Shown here in pieces: positions 19,268 through 26,107 of a stretch of DNA of 64,000 nt. Below the pieces are notes generated by a model, which was given only the letters and a program-made list of their open reading frames with translations, made no database searches and was not told the origin of the DNA. The stretch comes from Sulfuritalea sp. (GTDB lineage: Bacteria; Pseudomonadota; Gammaproteobacteria; Burkholderiales; Rhodocyclaceae), in assembly GCA_023700805.1 (NCBI GenBank), contig JAMPYF010000008.1:48578-112577 (forward strand), read 5' to 3'. Numbering within the stretch: the stretch's first letter is position 1; the number at the start of each line of letters is the position of its first letter. A program made the position numbers and the translations under genes.

Positions 19268-20320
19268 CTATTCGTTGCGGAACAGCGAGCGGTTGCCGAA
19301 CAGCGGCAGGTCGTAGTTGTCGTTGTCGCGCCCCTCGATGTAGTCCTGGTGGTAGCCGTGGATCAGCTCGACCTCGCTCTTCGAGCCGAAGATCAGGGGC
19401 GTGCGCTGGTGCAGGTCGGTGGGCTCGACGTCGAGCAGGCGGCCGCGGCCGGTGATCGCACCGCCGCCGGCCTGTTCCATGATGAAGGCGATCGGGCTGG
19501 CCTGGTGCAGCAGCCACAGGCGGCCGCCCTGGTCGCGCGTCTTGTCGTCCACCGGATAGAGGAAGACGCCGCCCCTGACCAGCACACGATAGGCTTCGGC
19601 GATCAGCGAGGCGACCCAGCGCATGCCGAAATCGCGGGCGCGCGGCCCGGTCTTGCCGGCCAGGCATTCCTTGACGTAGCGCCGCACCGGCGGCTCCCAG
19701 AAGCGCTCGTTGGAGGCGTTGATGGCGAAGGTCGCGGCATTGTCCGGGATCTCGATGCGCGGATGGGTGAGGACGAACTCGCCGATCTCGCGATCGAGCA
19801 TGAAGACATTGACGCCGTTGCCGGTGGTCAGCACCAGCCGGGTCGAGGCGCCGTAGAGCATGAAGCCGGCGGCGACCATGCGGCTGCCCGGCTGGAAGAA
19901 ATCGGCATCGGTCACTTTCTGCGTGCCGGCGGGCGCGCGCAGCACCGAGAAGATCGTGCCGGACATGAAATTGATGTCGAGGTTGCCCGAACCGTTGAGC
20001 GGATCGAAGACCAGCAGGTAGTTGCCGCGCGGATAGCGGGCCGGGATCGGCGTCATGGCGTCGTTGGATTTCGAGGCGAGGCCGGCCAGGCGCCCGGTCC
20101 ACACCGTCGATTTGACGATGGCATCGCTGGCGGCGCGCTCCAGGTAGTGCCGCGGATCCTCGTCGGCGGCATCGAGCCCGCCGCGGGAAACCAGGTGGCT
20201 GATGACCTTGCAGGCGGTGACGATGTCGCTCAGCAGCAGCGAGAAGTCGCCGCTGGCGCCCTTGATGCGGCGCTGCTCCTCGATGATGAACTGGGTCAGG
20301 GTGATGCGCTCGATGCTCAT
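19268..20320 (-). CDS. Class I fructose-1,6-bisphosphatase homologue, catalytic residues altered
   Basis: At 350 residues, beginning MSIERITLTQFIIEEQRR, it is full length and collinear with class I FBPases: QPGSRMVAAGFMLYGAST, LVLTTGNGV, GGVFLYP, IAFIMEQAGG and HQRTPLIFGS are all present. Several metal and phosphate ligands are replaced, however. The conserved SEE is SKS (Lys84, Ser85), DPLDGSSN is DPLNGSGN (Asn109), and KLRLLYE is RLWLLHQ (Gln273 for the metal Glu; Arg, Trp and His at neighbouring active-site positions). It may be inactive, regulatory or changed in substrate. The longer frame to 20383 has no family support. Confidence 0.8.
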   Translation of the reverse strand: MSIERITLTQFIIEEQRRIKGASGDFSLLLSDIVTACKVISHLVSRGGLDAADEDPRHYLERAASDAIVKSTVWTGRLAGLASKSNDAMTPIPARYPRGNYLLVFDPLNGSGNLDINFMSGTIFSVLRAPAGTQKVTDADFFQPGSRMVAAGFMLYGASTRLVLTTGNGVNVFMLDREIGEFVLTHPRIEIPDNAATFAINASNERFWEPPVRRYVKECLAGKTGPRARDFGMRWVASLIAEAYRVLVRGGVFLYPVDDKTRDQGGRLWLLHQASPIAFIMEQAGGGAITGRGRLLDVEPTDLHQRTPLIFGSKSEVELIHGYHQDYIEGRDNDNYDLPLFGNRSLFRNE

Positions 20321-20452
20321 GTCGGCCCCCGCGGCGATCCCGAATCCCGCCCGATCCACCCCCATGCTCCATGCGGGCCGCATCGGGCGGAAAGATCACC
20401 ATACTCCCGGCGGCCGGCCGGAGCAAGCGCCGCCGCCGGATTCAATGCGGCT

Positions 20453-20938
20453 TCAATGCGGGATCGGTTTGAAGCCCGCGTCGTCGAAATAGGTCGAATA
20501 TTTTTCCAGCGCGCCGATCACCTTGACCGCGCCGTTCATGCGCTTGACCTGCTTCGGCTTGCCCGCCATCTGTTCGGCGCCGTCGAGCAGTTCGGCCACG
20601 ATCAGGTGCAATTGGGCATCGGCCTTGGGCTCGAGCTTGCAGTTGGCGACGATCTGGCCCACATCGCCCTCCACCTTGTGCGCCAGCTTGCCGTAGGCGG
20701 CGGCCGAGAGGCGGTTCTCGTGGATGTCGTGCAGCGACGCCGCCATGGTCTGGCGGATGCTCTCCATGGCCTTGCGCAAGGCGGCATCGGTTTCCCATTT
20801 CTTGCCGGCGTTGAGCTCCAGCCTGGTCGTTTCGGCGGCGGCGTGGCCGTGGTCGTGTGCCGCGTTGCCGGCAGCCAGGGCAGAGCCGGCGAGGGTCAGG
20901 CTGATGACGCCGAGGGCGGTCAGTAGTGTGCGTTTCAT
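20453..20938 (-). CDS. Secreted protein with His-rich N terminus, unknown function
   Basis: This 161-residue protein has a signal peptide ending GSALAAGNA, then HDHGHAAAE, a possible metal ligand cluster. A mostly helical domain follows (KWETDAALRKAMESIRQTM, HDIHENRLSAAAYGKLAHKV, ANCKLEPKADAQLHLIVAEL). I do not recognise a named family with confidence. It lies about 95 nt downstream of the sigma/anti-sigma/sensor operon on the same strand and could be a member of its regulon. Confidence 0.7.
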   Translation of the reverse strand: MKRTLLTALGVISLTLAGSALAAGNAAHDHGHAAAETTRLELNAGKKWETDAALRKAMESIRQTMAASLHDIHENRLSAAAYGKLAHKVEGDVGQIVANCKLEPKADAQLHLIVAELLDGAEQMAGKPKQVKRMNGAVKVIGALEKYSTYFDDAGFKPIPH

Positions 20939-21032
20939 GGTGCTTGATCTCCGTTCGTTTTTGGATGCGGGCCGGCGATTGCCGACCTCCCCCATTTCAA
21001 CGAACGGCGCACGGAAATGTTCCGTGGCGCGG

Positions 21033-21485
21033 CTAATCGCGGTGCAGACGCTCGATGGTGGTCGGCCCGACCGGCTGTTCAAGCAGCAGTCGCGCCAGGC
21101 GTGCCCGCTGTTCGGTGTTCAGCAGTTCGCGTTCGCGCAGCAGCTGCCGGATCACCAGTTTCTGCTGCTCGTCCTGCAGGCGGGCGATCGCGGCACGTTC
21201 GGCGTCGATGGCCGCCAGGTCGGGCGTGGCGGCGAAGATCGCGCTGACCATGCGGTCGCGATGGGCGCGGATGTCGGCGGCTGCGGTGCCGAGCTGGGCG
21301 AGGAAGGCCGCTTCCGCGTCATGCCAGCCGCGCTGCTGTTCCGCACTCAGCTGCAGATGGCGCGGCAGGCCGGCAAACCCGTCGGGGCCTGGCACGGCAA
21401 GCGCGCGATAGGCGGCAACGCCGAGCACGCCGAGATTGACCAGCAGCGAAAAGGCGAGCGCGAGGCGCAGGCGGGATGCTTTCAT
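21033..21485 (-). CDS. Periplasmic sensor of the Spy/CpxP/CnrX kind
   Basis: This 150-residue protein has an N-terminal membrane anchor or signal (LRLALAFSLLVNLGVLGVAAY) and then a long helical hairpin rich in charged residues and Gln (LSAEQQRGWHDAEAAFLAQL, RDRMVSAIFAATPDL, LQDEQQKLVIRQLL). This is the layout of metal-resistance proteins such as CnrX and ZraP. Its ATG overlaps the anti-sigma stop (ATGA). By analogy with CnrYXH it would sense a periplasmic metal or envelope stress and act through the anti-sigma factor; that is inference. Confidence 0.72.
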   Translation of the reverse strand: MKASRLRLALAFSLLVNLGVLGVAAYRALAVPGPDGFAGLPRHLQLSAEQQRGWHDAEAAFLAQLGTAAADIRAHRDRMVSAIFAATPDLAAIDAERAAIARLQDEQQKLVIRQLLRERELLNTEQRARLARLLLEQPVGPTTIERLHRD

Positions 21486-21925
21486 CTCTTGGCTCCATTC
21501 GTATAACAGGATTCCAGGCCGATGCAGAGGCTGCCCGGCGGCATGGTGTCGAACACGCTCATCAATGCGACGCGCGGCGCCGCAGCGGCGCCGCCGAACA
21601 GGGCGAAGCCCATGGCGATGCCGCAGGCCACCGAGGCCGCGGCGCCCACCGAGACCGGCAGCAGGCCGCGCCAGCCCCGGTCGTGGCGCGGCTGCGGCCG
21701 GGGTGCGGCGGCCAGCCGCCCTTCGATGACGCCGGCCAGATCGAAGCCGAGGGTTTCCGCGGGGAGCCGCTCGAAGTCCGCCGCGAGCATGCGCAGCAAG
21801 TCGAACTGGGCGGCGCAGGCCGGACAGGCGGCGAGATGGGCGGCGACGCTGCGCTGCCGGGCGGGGTCCAGTTCGCCGTCGAAGTAGGCGGACAGCTCGA
21901 TCATGTCCGGTCGGTGTTCATTCAT
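21482..21925 (-). CDS. Anti-sigma factor with zinc-finger-like N terminus
   Basis: This 147-residue protein has an N-terminal anti-sigma domain (LSAYFDGELDPARQRSVAAH, then LAACPACAAQF with the CxxC of zinc-binding anti-sigma proteins), a linker, one transmembrane helix (SVACGIAMGFALFGGAAAA) and a short periplasmic tail. It overlaps the sigma gene by 8 nt and the sensor gene by 4 nt, so all three are translationally coupled. It should hold the ECF sigma factor at the membrane until the periplasmic signal arrives. Confidence 0.85.
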   Translation of the reverse strand: MNEHRPDMIELSAYFDGELDPARQRSVAAHLAACPACAAQFDLLRMLAADFERLPAETLGFDLAGVIEGRLAAAPRPQPRHDRGWRGLLPVSVGAAASVACGIAMGFALFGGAAAAPRVALMSVFDTMPPGSLCIGLESCYTNGAKR

Positions 21926-22517
21926 CGCGGTTCTCCCCGGCGTGACCCCGGTAGTGGGCAAGGGCGGCGACGCGCGCACGGGCCAGGCGGGATTTCACGG
22001 TGCCTTCGCCTATGCCCAGCGTTGCCGCAATCTCGGCGTAACTCATGTCTTCCACCTCGCGCAGCAGCAGCACCTCGCGCTGTTCGGCGGGCAGTTCGCG
22101 CAGCGCGCGTTCCAGCAGGACAATGCGCTGGCGGTCCGCCAGCGCCTGCTCCGGCGTCGGCGCCGGGTCCGTCGCTTCGAGGATCGCGCCTTCCGGCGCA
22201 TCCTCGGCGAAGGGCACGAACTCGACCCGCTGCCGCCGGCGCAGGACGTCGAGCGTGGCATTGTGGGCGATCTGGAACAGCCAGGTGCGGAAGCGCGCCT
22301 CCGGCCGCCACGCCGGCAGCGCCCGATAGGCCTTGAGGAAGGTGTCCTGCGTCAGGTCCATGGCTTCGTCGCGGATCCCGCACATGCGCAGCACGAAGCG
22401 GAACACCGGGTCTTGGTAGCGTCCGACCAGCAGCGCAAACGCCCGGTGATCGCCGGCCTGGGCGCGTACGACAAGTTCGGCTTCCGCATCGTCGGTCCTT
22501 GAGATCATGCACTCCAT
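21918..22517 (-). CDS. ECF-type RNA polymerase sigma factor
   Basis: This 199-residue sigma factor has region 2 (ELVVRAQAGDHRAFALLVGR, DEAMDLTQDTFLKAYRAL, FRTWLFQIAHNATLD) and region 4 (LPAEQREVLLLREVEDMSYA, LGIGEGTVKSRLARAR). An alternative ATG at 22508 (MISRTDD) would remove three residues. Upstream lies a GGAACTT element matching ECF promoters, so it probably transcribes its own operon. It resembles RpoE- and CnrH-type factors; the signal is unknown. Confidence 0.9.
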   Translation of the reverse strand: MECMISRTDDAEAELVVRAQAGDHRAFALLVGRYQDPVFRFVLRMCGIRDEAMDLTQDTFLKAYRALPAWRPEARFRTWLFQIAHNATLDVLRRRQRVEFVPFAEDAPEGAILEATDPAPTPEQALADRQRIVLLERALRELPAEQREVLLLREVEDMSYAEIAATLGIGEGTVKSRLARARVAALAHYRGHAGENRDE

Positions 22518-22577
22518 GCCGGGGCCCCACCCGCCATGGCGCGCTTGATCGGCGCCGGGCCGGGTCCCTGTTCAATG

Positions 22578-22606
22578 TTGAAACGAACGGCAAAGAAAAA
22601 AGTTCC
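22578..22606 (-). promoter_or_regulatory. ECF-type promoter of the sigma operon
   Basis: On the minus strand GGAACTT (22600-22606) is followed after 16 nt by TTTCAA (22578-22583). GGAACTT is the classic -35 element of RpoE-like sigma factors. It lies about 60 nt before the sigma start codon and implies autoregulation. Confidence 0.55.
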
Positions 22607-22710
22607 ATGTCGTTCGTCGCGAAGCCGGCATTGTCGGTCCCCCTGCGCCAGGAGTCCATGGCCGCCGAGCATTGATTGCGCCCGGATGGCTGCCCGAGGC
22701 CTGCCGCCGT

Positions 22711-22744
22711 GGCAAGTATGGCGCACGCCTGTGCCATACTTGCC
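22711..22744. promoter_or_regulatory. Perfect 12-bp inverted repeat upstream of the AEC transporter
   Basis: GGCAAGTATGGC (22711-22722) and GCCATACTTGCC (22733-22744) are exact reverse complements with a 10-nt spacer. They end 25 nt before the transporter start codon. It could be a dyad operator or a leader hairpin. Confidence 0.6.
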
Positions 22745-22769
22745 CGCCCTGCGCCGGGCGGACCGCACC

Positions 22770-23723
22770 ATGTTCTCGGATTTCCTCGCCACTGTCGAAT
22801 TCTCGCTGGCCGTGACCGGGCCGATTTTCGTGATCCTCGGCCTCGGCGCCTGGCTGCGCCGCATCGGCCTGATCAACGAAGCCTTCATCGAGGGCGGCAG
22901 CCGGCTGGTGTTCAACGTCACGCTGCCGGCGCTGCTGTTCATCAGCGTCGCCAAGACCCGCCTCGACACCTCGGCCAACTTTGCGCTGATCGGTTTCGGC
23001 CTCGCCGCGACCCTGCTGGCCTGGGGACTGGCCGAAACCATGGCGAAGTTTGCGGTCAGCGCCGAACGCGACCGCGGCGTCGTGGTGCAGGGCGTGTTCC
23101 GTTCCAACATGGCCATCATCGGCCTCGCCTACTGCGTCAATGCCTACGGCGAGGCAGGCCTCGCCGCGGCTTCGCTGTATGTCGGCCTGGTCACCATTCT
23201 GTTCAACATACTCTCGGTGGTGACGCTGAACAATTCATTGCATTCCCGCCAGGGCATCGCGCCGGTGCTGCGCTCGGTGGCGGCCAACCCGCTGATCATC
23301 GGCATCGTGCTGGCGCTGCCGGTGTCGATTTCCGGCCTGCGCCTGCCGGCCATCGTGCTGCAATCGGGCGAGTACTTCGCCAACATGACGCTGCCGCTGG
23401 CCCTGCTGTGCACCGGTGCCGCGCTGGATTTCCGCAGCCTGCGCCACGATCCGCAGGACACCGTACTGGCGGCCTGCGGCAAGCTGCTGCTGGTGCCGCT
23501 GCTGTTCGTCGGCGGCGGCGTCCTGTGGGGCTTTCGGGGCATCGAGCTGGGCATCCTGCTGCTGATGTCCTCGGCGCCGACCGCCGCCGCCAGCTACGTC
23601 ATGGTGCGGGCGATGGGCGGCAACGCGCCGCTGGCGGCCAACATCATCGCATTGACCACGGCCGGGTCGCTCCTCACCACCAGCGCCGGCGTCGTGGTGC
23701 TGCGCGGCATGCGGCTGATCTAG
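22770..23723 (+). CDS. AEC (auxin efflux carrier) family transporter
   Basis: This 317-residue inner-membrane protein has about ten hydrophobic segments in two five-helix halves. Family features include GLGAWLRRIGLINEAF, NVTLPALLFISVAK, GVFRSNMAIIGLAYC (the conserved helix break of bacterial AEC carriers), NPLIIGIVLALPV, MTLPLALLCTGAALDF and MSSAPTAAASYVMV. Known relatives export small carboxylates such as malate, but no substrate can be read here. The ATG at 22770 gives the standard N terminus; longer frames upstream run through the palindrome and are not credible. Confidence 0.87.
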   Translation: MFSDFLATVEFSLAVTGPIFVILGLGAWLRRIGLINEAFIEGGSRLVFNVTLPALLFISVAKTRLDTSANFALIGFGLAATLLAWGLAETMAKFAVSAERDRGVVVQGVFRSNMAIIGLAYCVNAYGEAGLAAASLYVGLVTILFNILSVVTLNNSLHSRQGIAPVLRSVAANPLIIGIVLALPVSISGLRLPAIVLQSGEYFANMTLPLALLCTGAALDFRSLRHDPQDTVLAACGKLLLVPLLFVGGGVLWGFRGIELGILLLMSSAPTAAASYVMVRAMGGNAPLAANIIALTTAGSLLTTSAGVVVLRGMRLI

Positions 23724-23768
23724 TCGCTCCTCATCGCCGCCTGAACCTGCAGCTTGCTGTCGACGGGC

Positions 23769-24149
23769 TCAGTGGAGTTCGTGCGCAACAATCGCGAGCA
23801 GTTCTTCGGTACGCACCGGCTTGCCGATGATGAGGTTCTCGCCGGATTTCTGTTCTTCGCCGGCCTTCAGCATCGAGGTCAGGTAAATCACCTTGATGTG
23901 CGTCAGCGCCGGATCCTCGTGCACTGCGGCGGCGACTTCGCTGCCGAGCATGTCCGGCATCAGGATATCGAGCAGGATCAGATCGGGCTTGTATTTCCTC
24001 GCCGCCTCGACTGCGCAGCTTCCTCTGGATTCTGTAAATACCGCGTAGGCGCCGGTCGATTCGAGCCTGCGCCTGGTCAGCTCTATCGTCGCCGGGTCGT
24101 CGTCGACTACCAGTATTGTTTTCACCGATTGGCTCCACATGGGGTTCAT
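23769..24149 (-). CDS. Single-domain response regulator (receiver only)
   Basis: This receiver protein of about 126 residues starts at ATG 24149 (MNPMWSQSVK) or 24140; the longer frame from a TTG at 24209 lacks support. It has the acidic pocket VVDDDP, phosphoacceptor Asp61 in LILLDILMPD, a Thr/Ser in VIYLTSM and the switch Lys in IIGKPVRTEEL. No output domain is present, so it should act by protein contact. Next upstream on the same strand is a PAS-GGDEF protein, about 190 nt away, a plausible signalling partner. Confidence 0.83.
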   Translation of the reverse strand: MNPMWSQSVKTILVVDDDPATIELTRRRLESTGAYAVFTESRGSCAVEAARKYKPDLILLDILMPDMLGSEVAAAVHEDPALTHIKVIYLTSMLKAGEEQKSGENLIIGKPVRTEELLAIVAHELH

Positions 24150-24271
24150 GGCTACGAACGGGCGCCGCAGCAGTTCTCCGACATTCACGATGAGCAAGTC
24201 TAGGGACAAGCAGCGGTCCGGTCTGTGCGTTGGCGCGCAGAGCAGCCCGGAGACCCGGGCGGGGCCGGGGC

Positions 24272-24298
24272 AAGAGTTGGCGCTGGCGACACGGCGGC
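24272..24298 (+). repeat. Dispersed 27-nt element, copy 4 (intergenic)
   Basis: It reads AAGAGTTGGCGCTGGCG, AC, ACGGCGGC, one of the closest matches to the consensus. It lies between the receiver and GGDEF genes. Confidence 0.82.
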
Positions 24299-24341
24299 CG
24301 GCGCGGAAAAGCAGAAGATGCCGCGGCCCGTCAGGCCTTTG

Positions 24342-25232
24342 TCACAGCCCGGCCGGGGGCCGGCTGCGCTTCTTCGAGTCGTACATCAGGACATCGGCCC
24401 GGTGCATCAGCTCTTCGGTGGATTCGCACCGGTCGAACTCGGCGATACCCATGCTGAGGCTCACCACCGGGCATCCGGGCTTGGGCAGCCAGTGTTCGGC
24501 CCAGCGCCGGTCGAACGACGCCTTGAGCCGGCGACCGATGACCCGGGCCTCCTCCCCGGGCGTGTCGAGCAGCAGCACCATGAACTCGTCGCCGCCGTAG
24601 CGAAACGCCATGTCGACCTTGCGCAGTTCGCCCTGTATGGTTTGCGAGGCGAAACGCAGCGCGTTGTCGCCCTCCAGGTGGCCGAGTATGTCGTTCACCT
24701 GCTTGAAGTTGTCCAGGTCGATACAAATCAGGTTCAAGGGCCGGCGATGACGCCGGGCGCGTTCGATTTCGGTTTCCAGAACCGACATGAAATGCCGCTG
24801 ATTGTGCAAGCCCGTCAGATTGTCGGTGACCGACATTTGCTTGAGCTGCGCTTCGAGCTGCTTGGTTTCGGTCAGGTCGTGAAAGAAGCCGATGCTGCCG
24901 ACATCCTGGCCATTGCGCACGATGAGCTTGGCCGACAGGCGGATGTCGATCACGCGGCCGGTCTTGGAAACCAGCTGGGTCTCGTAGCCCTGGATGTATC
25001 TGTCCGCGTTCGCGTACATCTGCTTATTGACCTTGCGCGCATGGCCGGCGCTCGGATAGACCTCGGTGATCGCCAGCCGCTCGATGACCTCCTCCCCACT
25101 GTAACCGAGTAGGCGTTCGGCGGCCTTGTTGAACAGAACGATGACGCCGGCCCGGTTCACCGCGATGATCGGGTCCGGGCTCAGCGAAACCAGTTCCTGG
25201 AGGTCGGCTACTAAGAGAGGAAGTCCTTGCAC
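24342..25232 (-). CDS. PAS-GGDEF diguanylate cyclase
   Basis: This 296-residue cytoplasmic protein starts at GTG 25232. A PAS domain (LVSLSPDPIIAVNRAGVIVL, KAAERLLGYSGEEV, SIGFFHDLTETKQLE) is joined to a GGDEF domain (SVTDNLTGLHNQRHF; RYGGDEF at about 211-217). The GGDEF residues are intact, so it should make cyclic di-GMP. RKVD nine residues before the motif matches the RxxD inhibitory site for product feedback. There is no membrane segment; the PAS ligand is unknown. Confidence 0.9.
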   Translation of the reverse strand: MQGLPLLVADLQELVSLSPDPIIAVNRAGVIVLFNKAAERLLGYSGEEVIERLAITEVYPSAGHARKVNKQMYANADRYIQGYETQLVSKTGRVIDIRLSAKLIVRNGQDVGSIGFFHDLTETKQLEAQLKQMSVTDNLTGLHNQRHFMSVLETEIERARRHRRPLNLICIDLDNFKQVNDILGHLEGDNALRFASQTIQGELRKVDMAFRYGGDEFMVLLLDTPGEEARVIGRRLKASFDRRWAEHWLPKPGCPVVSLSMGIAEFDRCESTEELMHRADVLMYDSKKRSRPPAGL

Positions 25233-25420
25233 AGGCGCCTTGTTGCTTGTTATTGAAGAACTATAGCAAATCGCCCGGTTCGCGGCAGCCGTGCCGCCGC
25301 CGCAATGGATATGGAACCGCGCCGCAGATACAAAATCTCACCCTTCCTTACAGCAAGCCGCGCCGCGATTCCCTAGAGTGGCTACGCGTCCTGCACAACA
25401 CCATCGTTGAGGAGTTAAAA

Positions 25421-25855
25421 ATGAACAAGTACTGGCTTACCGCCCTGATCGCCCCCGCAGTGTTCAGCGCCAATGCATTCGCGCACGACTGGGACCACGA
25501 AGATCGCCACGAGCGTCGTCAGCGTCACCGGATGGAACGCGTCGTCGTGCATCAGGCGTATGTGCAGCCCAGGGTGGTCTATCAAGTCCCGCCGCACCGG
25601 ATTTACCGCGAGCGGGTGGTGTACCGCGAACGCCCGGTTTACTACGAGGCCGCCCCGGTTTACCGGGAAGCGCCGCGCCATTACCCGCAGCCCAGCCACA
25701 ACGGCGACAGGGTCGTGGGCCAGGCCATCGGCGCGGTTGCCGGTGCCGTCATCGGCAGCCAGTTCGGCCACGGCGACGGGCGCATTCTTTCGACGGCCGC
25801 CGGCGCAGTCATAGGCGGCGTTGTCGGCGGCAACCTTTCCGGCTACGGCTATTGA
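25421..25855 (+). CDS. Secreted glycine-zipper 2TM domain protein
   Basis: This 144-residue protein has a GAGGAG ribosome site 7 nt before the ATG. Its signal peptide ends SANAFAHDW. A His/Arg/Tyr-rich middle follows, with repeats of the type RIYRERVVYRERPVYYEAAP. The C terminus is a glycine zipper (VGQAIGAVAGAVIGSQFGHG, then STAAGAVIGGVVGGN) as in the Rick_17kDa/2TM surface-antigen family. Such proteins are envelope-associated; the exact role is unknown. The unusual Tyr/Arg repeats are low complexity. Confidence 0.82.
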   Translation: MNKYWLTALIAPAVFSANAFAHDWDHEDRHERRQRHRMERVVVHQAYVQPRVVYQVPPHRIYRERVVYRERPVYYEAAPVYREAPRHYPQPSHNGDRVVGQAIGAVAGAVIGSQFGHGDGRILSTAAGAVIGGVVGGNLSGYGY

Positions 25856-26107
25856 TGCTGCTCGCCGTCGGTGCGCCGATGGACAGGGGCCGCGGCCATG
25901 CGCGACGCGCTTGATCCGCACCGCGCCGGCGGCATCCGGCATCAAGGGACGCGCATACCCGGATGAGCCCGGCGACAGATTTTTCTGCCGCCGGGGGCAA
26001 CGAATTCAACGCGGCTGGGTCAATGTATGCTCGGCGTCGATGCCCGGACCGGTTTCGACGCATATAGACGTAGACGGCGCATTTCGACGCCTTGCAATGG
26101 AGCAGCG

